Origin: a virus | Direction: 5' to 3' (one strand) | DNA: 31,519 bases | Virus record (IMG/VR): IMGVR_UViG_3300033553_000821 | Span: 1-31,519 of that record | Part shown: piece after piece, positions 1 through 7,961 of the stretch | Layout of the letters: each line of letters starts with the position of its first letter | Position numbering within the stretch: the first letter of the stretch is position 1 | Made by a program: the position numbers and the translations under genes | The notes under the pieces: generated by a model | Told to the model about the DNA's origin: nothing | Seen by the model: only the letters and a program-made list of their open reading frames with translations | Databases searched by the model: none

Positions 1-2172
1 TTACGAACACTTACTATAACCACACTGATGACAGGTCTCACAACCTTCTTCAAAAATCAACTGACCGGAACATTCCGGACAGACACTGGCAAAACCATGA
101 TGAGTTCCTGCCATAAATGATTTAAACAGTTTACTCAATTGCGCTGGAAGGTCTAGCATATGTCCACTGGACCGGTCAAGCTGTTTAATGATCTCGCTGG
201 CAGGGATATTGAAACGCAGAGCCAGGGAGACCAGACGACAGGTGGTGGTCCACATGGTTGACTTGTCCTTCAGATCCACACGGTTGTCAAAGGGAAATTT
301 GGCAAAAACCTCCATGGGTTTCTCATTCTCATCAAAACAGACAATGATATAGACTGATTTCTGATCCTGATCCTTCAGACGGTAGCGCTTGGCATTCAAG
401 GTATCCGGCAGATTCCTTTTTACCATTCCGTCACAGGAGACCACGGCCACCTGTTCGCTCTCCGTCGTTCCCCCGGCATTCAAGACCTGTGAGTCCCTGG
501 ATCCATCGCGATAGACCGTCAGACCCTTGCAGTCCAGCTGATAGCCAAGCAGATAGCACAATTTCACCTCTTCACGGGTGGCGCTGTTGGGCAGATTAAT
601 GGTCTTGGAAATGGAGGAATCAACCCCGCTCTGCTGCAGGATCCCCTGCATGCGGATATGATCCTCAGGCCTGACATCCTGGGCAGTACGAAAAACCTCC
701 TGCCACTGTTCCGGGATCTCGTCATGGCCAATCACCGTACCACTATCCGCCACCTTACTCATCAGCTCTTCCGAGAAAAAGCCCTCCTGCCTGGCAACCT
801 GTTCAAAATATTTATTGACCAGGATCAGCCGGTCCCCATCCATCACATGCTTAACCATGACAATCGAAAAATAGGGTTCACAACCCGAGGCACAGTCGGC
901 AATCATGGAGACAGTCCCTGTGGGCTGGATTGAGGTCAGTGCGGCATTCCGGCGGGCACCATATTTATTGACAATAGGATCATAGGCCGGGAAAGCCCCT
1001 TTATCCTCCGCCAACTGCATGGAGCGTTCTTCGGCCGCATCACGGATAAACTGCATTACCTCGGAGGCCACGCTCCGTCCTTCTTCACTGCCATAGGGGA
1101 TACCCATCTGAATCAGCATATCATGCAGTCCCATGATACCAAGACCGATCTTCCTGGTCTTCAGGGTCATCTCCTCGATCTCCGGGATGGGAAAGCGGTT
1201 GCAGTCAATCACGTTATCAAGAAAAATCGTGGCGGTCTGGGTAACCTTTTTCAGCCGTTCATAATCAACCTGGCCATGGGCGACAAAATTGGCCAGGTTG
1301 ATAGAACCGAGATTGCAGCTCTCATAAGGAAGAAGCCACTGCTCTCCGCAGGGATTTGTGGCCTCGAAATCACCCAGTTGCGGGGTCATGTTGGCCCGGT
1401 TGGCCGCGTCAATAAAGAGTACCCCCGGCTCACCATTATGCCAGGCAAGATCAATGATCTTTTCAAAGACAATACGGGCATCCAGGCAGGCAACCACAAC
1501 CCCTGTGGCAGGCTCAATCAGGTCAAACTCGTGCCCCTCCTCGACCGCCTCCATAAAAGCATCCGTAATCGCCACACTGAAATTAAAATTATTAAACTTG
1601 TTCTGGTCCTCTTTTGCACAGATAAAATCCATAATATCAGGATGATCAATACGAAGCACCCCCATATTAGCCCCCCGCCGCTTCCCACCCTGCTTGATGG
1701 TTTCAGTGGCAACATCAAAGACCGCGGCAAAGGAAAGGGGACCGGAGGCAACACCCTGGGTTGACCTAACGGCTGCATTCTTGGAACGAAGGCGGGAAAA
1801 TGAATATCCGGTTCCTCCGCCAGTCTTGTGAACCAGTGCCCCATTGCGGATGGCGGTGAAGATACCATCCATGGAGTCCTCTATGGGAAGGACAAAACAG
1901 GCAGACAACTGACCAAGATCCGTCCCGGCATTCATCAGGCAGGGCGAATTAGGCAGAAAATCCAGATGATATATCAGGCGGAAGAATTCTTCGCCCAGTT
2001 CGGCCCCCTGCGTTCCCTTTCCATTACCCAAGGCTACGGCATCAGCCACCCGATGACAAAGGGTCTCCCAAGTTTCCACCGGCTGCCCGGCATCATCTTT
2101 CAGATAGTAACGTCTGGCCAAAACGGTCTCGGCCGTAGCGGTCATCTCCTGCTTGGTGTGATCCGGGGTCAT
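1..2172 (-). CDS. nrdJ: Adenosylcobalamin-dependent ribonucleoside-diphosphate reductase (class II)
   Basis: Reduces ribonucleotides to deoxyribonucleotides with an adenosylcobalamin-generated thiyl radical, an oxygen-independent route. The family core is intact: NSPCLMNAG and QLSACFVLP near the N-terminus, a glycine-rich HKTGGGTGYSFS stretch, KQGGKRRGANMG, the NPCGE active-site motif (radical Cys and Glu), and PTGTVS. The C-terminus has a zinc-ribbon-like tail with CPEC, CETCHQC and a final CGYSKC pair, usual for the B12 class. The open frame reaches upstream to a GTG at 2241 with no ribosome-binding site. I prefer the ATG at 2172, which has GAGG six bases before it; the family normally starts close to the ETVLARRYYLKD segment that follows. 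Length is then about 723 residues. It is a host gene, divergent from ade. Function is secure; the start is not. Confidence 0.93.
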   Translation of the reverse strand: MTPDHTKQEMTATAETVLARRYYLKDDAGQPVETWETLCHRVADAVALGNGKGTQGAELGEEFFRLIYHLDFLPNSPCLMNAGTDLGQLSACFVLPIEDSMDGIFTAIRNGALVHKTGGGTGYSFSRLRSKNAAVRSTQGVASGPLSFAAVFDVATETIKQGGKRRGANMGVLRIDHPDIMDFICAKEDQNKFNNFNFSVAITDAFMEAVEEGHEFDLIEPATGVVVACLDARIVFEKIIDLAWHNGEPGVLFIDAANRANMTPQLGDFEATNPCGEQWLLPYESCNLGSINLANFVAHGQVDYERLKKVTQTATIFLDNVIDCNRFPIPEIEEMTLKTRKIGLGIMGLHDMLIQMGIPYGSEEGRSVASEVMQFIRDAAEERSMQLAEDKGAFPAYDPIVNKYGARRNAALTSIQPTGTVSMIADCASGCEPYFSIVMVKHVMDGDRLILVNKYFEQVARQEGFFSEELMSKVADSGTVIGHDEIPEQWQEVFRTAQDVRPEDHIRMQGILQQSGVDSSISKTINLPNSATREEVKLCYLLGYQLDCKGLTVYRDGSRDSQVLNAGGTTESEQVAVVSCDGMVKRNLPDTLNAKRYRLKDQDQKSVYIIVCFDENEKPMEVFAKFPFDNRVDLKDKSTMWTTTCRLVSLALRFNIPASEIIKQLDRSSGHMLDLPAQLSKLFKSFMAGTHHGFASVCPECSGQLIFEEGCETCHQCGYSKCS

Positions 2173-2557
2173 ATTGTGCCTCATATTATCGTCTGATAAA
2201 TCAACAAATCTGAAAAATTTCTCCTGAAATCTCCTGAACACCCCGATTCCAAGGCCGGAAACTCTCTCCTAAAAAAATATCCCAATTAATGGGACGCACA
2301 AGATATATACACCACCCTTGTGGCATTACTCAAGGAGATTCTACAACATATTGTGCCAGAGACATAAAGCTAGTTCAACAACTCCTTAATATTCAGGAAA
2401 AAATTTACAAACAAATAAGATGTTTTTTTCTCTCCTCATGCTCTCTCGCCTTAATGATATTTTACCAAGAAAAAAATACGCAAAAAAACATTTCCGTCGC
2501 CCTGGCATCCATAATTTCCTGATAGATTTTATGGCACGACTGATGTATTTTTAAAAG
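2173..2557. promoter_or_regulatory. Divergent nrdJ-ade intergenic region with two possible NrdR-box-like sites
   Basis: This AT-rich gap separates the divergent nrdJ and ade genes and must carry both promoters. At 2341-2356 lies ctacaacatattgtgc, which agrees with the palindromic NrdR box (ACACwATATATwGTGT type) at about 12 of 16 positions. A poorer match, gcacaagatatataca, is at 2296-2311. NrdR is the usual repressor of ribonucleotide reductase genes and binds paired boxes. Here the spacing is 45 bp centre to centre, not the usual 31-32, which weakens the case. I see no cobalamin or purine riboswitch. The remainder shows no gene that I can support. Confidence 0.3.
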
Positions 2558-3778
2558 ATGAGTAACCATTTTATCATCGAAGGAACCATTGCAGATGTAG
2601 TAAACGGGCAATTCTTCAAGGGAGGGATTGAAGTAAACCACGGAATAATTACCCGAATCTACAAAAAAGCAGATGTTCCCGAACAGTTTATCCTCCCCGG
2701 CTTGATTGACGCCCACATCCATATCGAAAGTTCGATGCTGGTTCCTTCGGAATTTGCACGACTGGCCGTAGTACATGGCACGGTAGCAACAGTGTCGGAT
2801 CCACATGAAATTGCCAACGTCCTGGGACTTTATGGAATTGATTTCATGATCAGAAACAGCCAGGAAGTTCCGTTCAAATTCTTTTTCGGCGCACCAAGCT
2901 GCGTACCGGCTACATCATTTGAATCATCAGGAGCCCACTTGGGACCCGAGGAAATTGCCGCTCTGCTGGTAAAAAAGGACATTAAATACCTCTCCGAAAT
3001 GATGAATTTCCCCGGAGTGATTAATAACGACAAAGAGGTAATGGCGAAAATCGATATCGCCAAAAAACAGCAGAAGCCCATAGACGGCCATGCTCCTGGT
3101 CTTACCGGCGAGCAGCTCAGGAAATACATTGCAAGCGGTATCACGACCGATCACGAATGTTTTACCCTGGAAGAAGCGCGCGAAAAAATCGCTTATGGCA
3201 TGAAGGTGCTGATCAGAGAGGGAAGCGCTGCCAAAAATTTTGACACACTCATTCCCTTAATTGAAGAGAACAGCACAAATATCATGTTCTGTTCGGATGA
3301 TAAACATCCCGACGAACTGCTAGAGGGACATATTAACCTGATGATCAGAAGAGCGATTCAGTTGGGATATGATCCTCTCCAAATCTTAAAGGTATGCACA
3401 CTAAACCCGGTACGTCACTATCAGCTTGACGTTGGACTTTTGCAACAAGGAGATCCTGCCGATTTCATTATCGTGGATAATTTTAACGATTTTAACATCG
3501 CAGCAACCTATATCAACGGGCAAGCAGTGTCCCGTAGCACTCACTGTCTTTTTTCCACCGAAAAAGGAGAAGCACCTAATATATTCAACGCGTCACCCCT
3601 ATCCACGGAGGATATAAAAGTTCCGGCCCTGGCAGGCACGATCAGGATCATCAGAGCACTTGACGGTCAATTGATCACCAAACAGGAAATTGGAGAAGCG
3701 AAAATTAAAGACAATCTGGTTGTAAGCTTGCACGTAAACGTAGAAATTTTTGCACGTAAACATAGAATTTTTCTTTAG
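2558..3778 (+). pseudogene. ade: Adenine deaminase, 3' truncated by prophage insertion
   Basis: Adenine deaminase converts adenine to hypoxanthine and ammonia in purine salvage and is a metal-dependent amidohydrolase. The amidohydrolase core is recognisable: GLIDAHIHIESS (metal-binding HxH) near residue 47, SDPHEIANV, DGHAPGLTG, DHECFTLEEA and CSDDKHPDELLEGH. Normal family members run to roughly 540-600 residues. This frame has only 406, and the last 18 or so (from about Leu391) are read from phage end repeats and do not resemble the family. The whole C-terminal domain is missing because the Mu-like prophage inserted at codon 388-389. The ribosome-binding site before the ATG is weak. The remaining 3' part should lie beyond the other prophage end. 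The product is probably inactive. Confidence 0.88.
3721..3772. repeat. Prophage right end: TG terminus and two tandem 22-bp transposase-binding-site-like repeats
   Basis: The phage DNA most likely starts with the TG at 3721-3722. Two directly adjoining 22-bp repeats follow at 3729-3750 and 3751-3772, each starting tgcacgtaaac and ending in a T-run; they differ at two positions only. In Mu the right end also begins TG, with sites R1 and R2 abutting, and its first bases contain GCACG followed by an A-rich run, much like this. If the usual 5-bp target duplication applies, it would be ctggt at 3716-3720. The exact junction cannot be proved without the other end. Confidence 0.75.
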
Positions 3779-3822
3779 CAGCGCCATCAATAAAACCCTA
3801 TGCTCACATGCAGCCCCTAAGG

Positions 3823-4590
3823 CTAATTGTAATTCGAAATCAGCAGCTCAGTCCTCAACTTCGCCCTGCTCGCTTTTGATGCGGAGCAAGAGTATTTCAA
3901 GGTAACCTCCTCAATCGAAAAACCACTGAATATCTCTCTGACTTGCGGCGTATCGTTGATAGTCATGAGGAACTTGCCTTTGATGCCTTTTAGGATATCG
4001 CGAAGGTCATAAAAATCCTGTTCAGCAAAATCATATTTATAGCCTGGAATCTTCCAGTACGGCGGGTCCAGGAAGAAAAACGAGTGCGGCCGGTCGTATC
4101 TGGTGATCAGGTCGCGAAAGTCTTTACACTCTATAGTCACATGAATCATCCGCTTCCAGGCATCTTCGATGGTGCTTTCAAGCGTCAGCAGGTTCAAGCG
4201 CGGTTTACCGGTCGTACTCATGCCGAAGGTTTGTCCGGTTATATGACCGCCGAAGGCATTCTTCTGCAGATAAAGGTACCTCGCCGCCCTTTGGACATCA
4301 GTAAGAGTTTCAGGGTTGACCTGTTGTTCTCTGGCGAATTCAGAGCGAGAAACCAGACTAAATTTATACTGTTTATAAAGTTCTTCGGGATGATGCTTGA
4401 TCACCCGATACAAAGTGACCAGGTCTTTATCGAGATCATTTAGGACTTCTGCTTTTGATGGTTCCTTGGCAAAGAAGACACTCGCCCCTCCGGCAAATAC
4501 CTCGACATAACAGGTATGCGCAGGGATCTTGTCGATGATGGTTTTTGCCAGTCGCGATTTGCCGCCGAAATAGGGTATTACTCCTTTCAT
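3823..4590 (-). CDS. D12-class N6-adenine DNA methyltransferase (Dam-like)
   Basis: Transfers a methyl group from S-adenosylmethionine to adenine in a specific DNA sequence. The D12 (Dam/M.DpnII) class is shown by the N-terminal YFGGKSRL (residues 7-14) with EVFAGGASVFF (30-40), which form the AdoMet-binding motifs, and by the catalytic DPPY at 175-178. At 255 residues it is full length for the family. It is the last phage gene before the right end, the place where Mu keeps its DNA-modification gene mom. The likely role is to protect phage DNA from host restriction, or to mimic or override host Dam marking. No partner endonuclease is seen. The recognition site cannot be read from the sequence; GATC is only a guess. 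A hairpin-rich leader precedes it. Confidence 0.93.
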   Translation of the reverse strand: MKGVIPYFGGKSRLAKTIIDKIPAHTCYVEVFAGGASVFFAKEPSKAEVLNDLDKDLVTLYRVIKHHPEELYKQYKFSLVSRSEFAREQQVNPETLTDVQRAARYLYLQKNAFGGHITGQTFGMSTTGKPRLNLLTLESTIEDAWKRMIHVTIECKDFRDLITRYDRPHSFFFLDPPYWKIPGYKYDFAEQDFYDLRDILKGIKGKFLMTINDTPQVREIFSGFSIEEVTLKYSCSASKASRAKLRTELLISNYN

Positions 4591-4638
4591 TTTATTTGCC
4601 TTTCCATTTGCAGCTTCATCTGCTACAACATCCTGCGT

Positions 4639-4748
4639 GCTTACCCAGCATCGGGACTAAGCAGGTGAAGCCTGTCGGCCCCTTCCGTGTCTCTTCACGG
4701 TCGAGTGGTTGGGGGATGCTGAAACATCCCCGTTCCGTCCGTTTGGAC
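4639..4748 (-). promoter_or_regulatory. Array of five small hairpins in the leader of the methyltransferase gene
   Basis: The 163-base gap between the PLA2-like gene and the methyltransferase is unusually structured. Inverted repeats are: 4737-4740/4745-4748 (gtcc/ggac), 4712-4718/4725-4731 (ggggatg/catcccc), 4685-4689/4696-4700 (ccgtg/cacgg), 4662-4665/4671-4674 (cagg/cctg), and 4639-4643/4658-4662 (gctta/taagc) with an inner ccc/ggg. None is followed by a U-run on the minus strand, so these are not simple terminators. A leader controlling methyltransferase translation, an RNA-processing region or a small RNA are all possible. A 44-codon minus-strand frame also crosses the region, but its ribosome-binding site abuts its ATG and I do not call it a gene. 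Confidence 0.4.
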
Positions 4749-4753
4749 ATTCC

Positions 4754-5152
4754 TCATGCAAATACAGTTGCAAACTCAAGCGGATCCCTGAAAGACTCAT
4801 CAGGATTCTTGTCAGCCCAGAAGAACATGCCGCCATTGTCCCGGACCACACTATAATAATGAAGGGCCAGTTTCCTGCGCAGGAAGCGAGTTATCCAGGT
4901 CTCTGACTGAGCCTCTACCATGCGCAGCATGTTATTGAGAAATACGCGATCGGCTTCTTCCCGGGCCTCTTCGTTCTGCCCGACGAAATACATCCAATCA
5001 TGGATGTTACAGGCGTCGTGAATTTTGACCCACAGCAGATGGTCGGGGATAAATCTACCTTTCCACCCTGCAGGCCCGCAGCCGTTAACCACCTCGGCAA
5101 GAGCACCCTTGGAAAGTCCCCAATAGGCCGCCGGTGCATAAATCTTTGTCAT
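4754..5152 (-). CDS. Phospholipase A2-like protein
   Basis: A 132-residue protein with the layout of the phospholipase A2 fold. A glycine-rich loop NGCGPAG at residues 23-29 could bind calcium. It is followed by HDACNIHDWMYF (45-56), where C48, H51, D52 and Y55 match the CxxHDxxY catalytic signature. EADRVF (66-71) then supplies an Asp (D68) in the place of the second catalytic-network Asp. C25 and C48 could form a disulfide. The family hydrolyses the sn-2 acyl bond of phospholipids; parvoviruses use a related capsid domain to breach membranes. It lies directly downstream of the tail hub gene, so it could act at the tail tip during entry, in lysis, or as a cargo gene. There is no signal peptide. 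The assignment rests on motif reading only. Confidence 0.55.
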   Translation of the reverse strand: MTKIYAPAAYWGLSKGALAEVVNGCGPAGWKGRFIPDHLLWVKIHDACNIHDWMYFVGQNEEAREEADRVFLNNMLRMVEAQSETWITRFLRRKLALHYYSVVRDNGGMFFWADKNPDESFRDPLEFATVFA

Positions 5153-5158
5153 TATGAA

Positions 5159-7366
5159 TTAACCCCTGTTCACCGTCACATTCCATTTCTCACGGGAGGT
5201 CAAGGTCCCCCGCACGGCCTCCAATTCTATCCGGAGTGAGGTATTTAATCGTGGGGCGGTAAAACCGCTGTCCGACTGCTCGGTAAGAGTGTCATACGTA
5301 TATTCCGGGGCCACGATACCTATCACCGTTTTCAATAAAACATCCGTCTCTCCATAAATCCGCAATGTATAGGTCGTACCCGGCTCGGGGATAATATTAT
5401 CCGCATCCTGAGTCACTAAATACACGGTTTGCGCCAGCCGGTTACGGCCCGCCCACACCAGAGAGAGCCCGGCCCCCGCCGCGATTGCCGCCTGCGACCA
5501 CACCAGCCCGTTAATAAAAAGTTTGCCCGGCGGATAGGGTCGCATCATCCGGCCGCCGCAGACGACGGGATTGATGGCCGCCTCGGCAATCGGCAGTTGC
5601 CCCAGGGCGGTGGAGGTCAGCATCGCCACATCCACCCCTTCGCCTACCACCCGGTCCTCCCGGTCGACGGCAAAGCTGTTTTGGGTGAACCAGACCGGAG
5701 CGCCGGCGGCATGATAGACCGGCAGGGTATCCATAATACCCCGGCCTATCGTGACAGTCCCCACCCCGATAGTGGCCACGACCACAATCTCCTGGTCGAT
5801 ATAGCCATAATCGCCAACCGCCACGGTTATCCCGCTCGGCACGGCTATCTCCGAAAACGTTTCCGACGGCAACGAGACCGCCAGCGTCGCCCTCTCGGCA
5901 AAGACCGCCTGCCCCTTATTGGCCCAGGAAGCCCCGCCGGCCGGCCGTGTTATCATCGTAAAGAGCCCGGCATCGGGCGAGGGCTTGACGCAGAAGCAAA
6001 TCAGCCGCGTTGATTGATCTACCAGATCGGCCTGCACCAATAAAGATTCACCATAAAGCCGCGTAAACTGCCACCAGGTCATCTCCTCCACCCGCTGGTA
6101 TGGCGAGTTAGCCGGTGGATTTATCGGGTTTTGCCAGAGGCTGGCCGCCGTTGAGGTAAAGGCTACCTGGCTCAACGAAAAGATATCACGCACGGCCTTA
6201 ATATGCAGGGCATTGTCGGTGAAGGGGCCGAATTCGACCGAGGCCACCCGCATCACCATGTTGGCTATGCCGAGGGCCTCCCACGAAAAACGGAAATAAT
6301 CGCCGATCTCCAGATCATAATATTTTCGGTTGATAACCAGCTCAACGGCCGCCATGGGTGTGCAATACTGGGTCAGCTCCCGGGCGGCTATCCTGCCCGC
6401 CAGTTCGGCAGTAGCGACCCCCGGATATTCGATCTCAACCGAGTTGATCTTACCGTCGGCCCTGTTTATCCCCGCTATATCATGCACCGACACGGCGAGC
6501 GACCGACCGTCTCTGGTGATATATTTGACGACCACCTGATTCACCGCCTCCGACACGGAGGTATTGGTGAAGGATGTCATATCAATCACCGTCGACTCAT
6601 CGAGCACCGGGGCCAGGGAGGTGTCTTCTTTGCGGATCAGGCGCAGGGTCATCAGGCCGGTCACATGGCTGAAGAAGCAGACCCCATTGATATGCGAGAC
6701 GACAAACCCGATAAATTCATCCAGGCTCTTGTTGATATCCCAGATAAACGACAGGCCGAACCCCTCGGCATGCAAGGTGGTGGCGGCGGCCAGAAAAGAG
6801 ACATCATCGATATCGGCCGCGGCCAGGCCCAGCCCGCCCCAGGTGATGTTGGTCAGACACTCCCTGATAATGTGGGCCGGATTCATGTCGCCCCCGGTCC
6901 CCACGCTGGCCAGCTCATCGTGCCAGCCGGTCTTCACCCGCTTGGCCTGGATGCTCCACGCCTTGATATATGGGTTATTGGCCGACAGATAGGCCTTGTT
7001 CACCACCATGCCGAAGAGGCCCCGGAAGGCCGGCATGACCGCCCCGAGCTTGCTCACCAGATAGGCGTTGGGGCCCTGGGTCGGGCCGCCGAATTCAATG
7101 TCGACATTGCCCACAACCCCGCCCTCCCGTCTGGTACCGCCGAAGACATCGGGCTTATTGAGAGACAGGCGACTGTTGGCGGTGATCACCCCGGTCCAGA
7201 CGTCCTTTTCCCCGACGATGATCCTTTGCAGTTCATCTATGCCGCTGCAAAAGACCAGATGCAGCCCGCAGAAATACTTCCAGCCGGTCGTGTTGCACGA
7301 GGTTGATGAAAAATACGATTCCGTCGTCACCGGCGGGGTATATACGTCGGCGTCGCCACTACCCAT
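5159..7366 (-). CDS. Tail hub / tip attachment protein (J-like)
   Basis: A large protein of 735 residues at the end of the tail module, expected to form the central baseplate hub or receptor-binding tip. The frame extends upstream to 7441, but the ATG at 7366 is preferred: it has GGAGGG at ideal distance and overlaps the preceding 72-codon gene by 8 bases. The N-terminus (TPPVTTESYF, then YFCGLHLVFCSG and RIIVGEKDVW) resembles hub proteins of B3-like siphophages and gene transfer agents. The C-terminal third is beta-rich with repeated fibronectin-like strands (RLNTSLRIELEAVRG), likely the surface-exposed host-recognition part. It follows the DUF2163 and membrane-anchored hub-associated genes, as in related phages. 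The function is inferred from position and N-terminal pattern. Confidence 0.78.
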   Translation of the reverse strand: MGSGDADVYTPPVTTESYFSSTSCNTTGWKYFCGLHLVFCSGIDELQRIIVGEKDVWTGVITANSRLSLNKPDVFGGTRREGGVVGNVDIEFGGPTQGPNAYLVSKLGAVMPAFRGLFGMVVNKAYLSANNPYIKAWSIQAKRVKTGWHDELASVGTGGDMNPAHIIRECLTNITWGGLGLAAADIDDVSFLAAATTLHAEGFGLSFIWDINKSLDEFIGFVVSHINGVCFFSHVTGLMTLRLIRKEDTSLAPVLDESTVIDMTSFTNTSVSEAVNQVVVKYITRDGRSLAVSVHDIAGINRADGKINSVEIEYPGVATAELAGRIAARELTQYCTPMAAVELVINRKYYDLEIGDYFRFSWEALGIANMVMRVASVEFGPFTDNALHIKAVRDIFSLSQVAFTSTAASLWQNPINPPANSPYQRVEEMTWWQFTRLYGESLLVQADLVDQSTRLICFCVKPSPDAGLFTMITRPAGGASWANKGQAVFAERATLAVSLPSETFSEIAVPSGITVAVGDYGYIDQEIVVVATIGVGTVTIGRGIMDTLPVYHAAGAPVWFTQNSFAVDREDRVVGEGVDVAMLTSTALGQLPIAEAAINPVVCGGRMMRPYPPGKLFINGLVWSQAAIAAGAGLSLVWAGRNRLAQTVYLVTQDADNIIPEPGTTYTLRIYGETDVLLKTVIGIVAPEYTYDTLTEQSDSGFTAPRLNTSLRIELEAVRGTLTSREKWNVTVNRG

Positions 7367-7577
7367 TTTTGCCCTCCATAACCTGCATCTCCAGCATCTC
7401 CTCTTCGGCGAATTTGACCAGCCTGGTGGCCATGTCATCATCCGCCGCCCTTAAGACATCAGCGTCCACCCCATTGGCCACGGCATCGCTCCAGCTGAGC
7501 CCCAACCGCTCCAGCCACAACCGCGACCCTTTGTGGCAATAATTATTGGCGCGCAGATGGTGCAGATAGACCCGCAT
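7359..7577 (-). CDS. Conserved small tail-module protein
   Basis: A 72-residue protein starting MRVYLHHLRANNYCHKGSRLW. Small proteins of this type, with a basic N-terminus and the pattern (LH)LR..xxC..G.R.W followed by an acidic VDADVLRA segment, sit just before the hub gene in many Mu-like siphophages. No enzymatic motif is visible. It starts just downstream of the previous gene's stop (7579) and its own end overlaps the hub start by 8 bases, so translation is probably coupled. A role in tail tip assembly is likely from position alone. Confidence 0.75.
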   Translation of the reverse strand: MRVYLHHLRANNYCHKGSRLWLERLGLSWSDAVANGVDADVLRAADDDMATRLVKFAEEEMLEMQVMEGKNG

Positions 7578-7578
7578 C

Positions 7579-7926
7579 CTATTTACCCCCGTCGACGGTG
7601 GTGGTGACCGCCGGCGTGTCGGAGGTCATGGTCCCCGAGGTCGTAATGCAGGCGCGGATCGGTTCCAGGCCCACATCCCCATACCAGATGCAGTTGGAGA
7701 CATTCAGCACCCGCGTGCCGAACAACACCGGCACCGGCGTCGAGGCGTTGACGGTCGGGCTGGACAGATCGCCGGGCGACGGGCCGCTGCCCACGCTGCC
7801 GCCGCCGCCGGCCGCAGCCGACGCCGGCGGCACGCCGGGGACGCCCACCCCACCCTTGGGGCGGATCAGATACATGACCAGCATGATTATGACCCAGATT
7901 ATCAGATAAACAAGATATGCAGGCAT
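7579..7926 (-). CDS. Membrane-anchored tail-hub-associated protein
   Basis: 115 residues in three parts. One hydrophobic segment (about residues 4-22, YLVYLIIWVIIMLVMYLI) is followed by RPKGG. A Gly/Pro/Ser/Ala-rich linker runs from about 25 to 55. The compact C-terminal part (PTVNASTPVPVLFGTR, then SNCIWYGDVG) closely resembles the start of hub or tail assembly proteins of other phages, which carry a similar P.PV.FGTR...W.GD stretch. It lies between the DUF2163 protein and the small gene before the hub. The membrane helix is odd for a virion part; it could tether tail assembly to the membrane or be ejected into the envelope at infection. Confidence 0.75.
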   Translation of the reverse strand: MPAYLVYLIIWVIIMLVMYLIRPKGGVGVPGVPPASAAAGGGGSVGSGPSPGDLSSPTVNASTPVPVLFGTRVLNVSNCIWYGDVGLEPIRACITTSGTMTSDTPAVTTTVDGGK

Positions 7927-7961
7927 TCCTTACCCCCTCGTTGGTTCCAGGATCATATTGT

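Noticed and set aside
2462-2806. Minus-strand frame of 114 codons over the start of ade
   Set aside because: It overlaps the clearly recognisable N-terminus of adenine deaminase and has no family features.
4591-4753. A diversity-generating retroelement template or retron in the structured gap
   Set aside because: No reverse transcriptase is encoded anywhere in the window and no variable repeat partner was seen.
4622-4753. A 44-codon minus-strand frame as a Com-like translational regulator
   Set aside because: Its AGGA abuts the ATG, the cysteines are not in CxxC pairs, and the sequence does not resemble Com.
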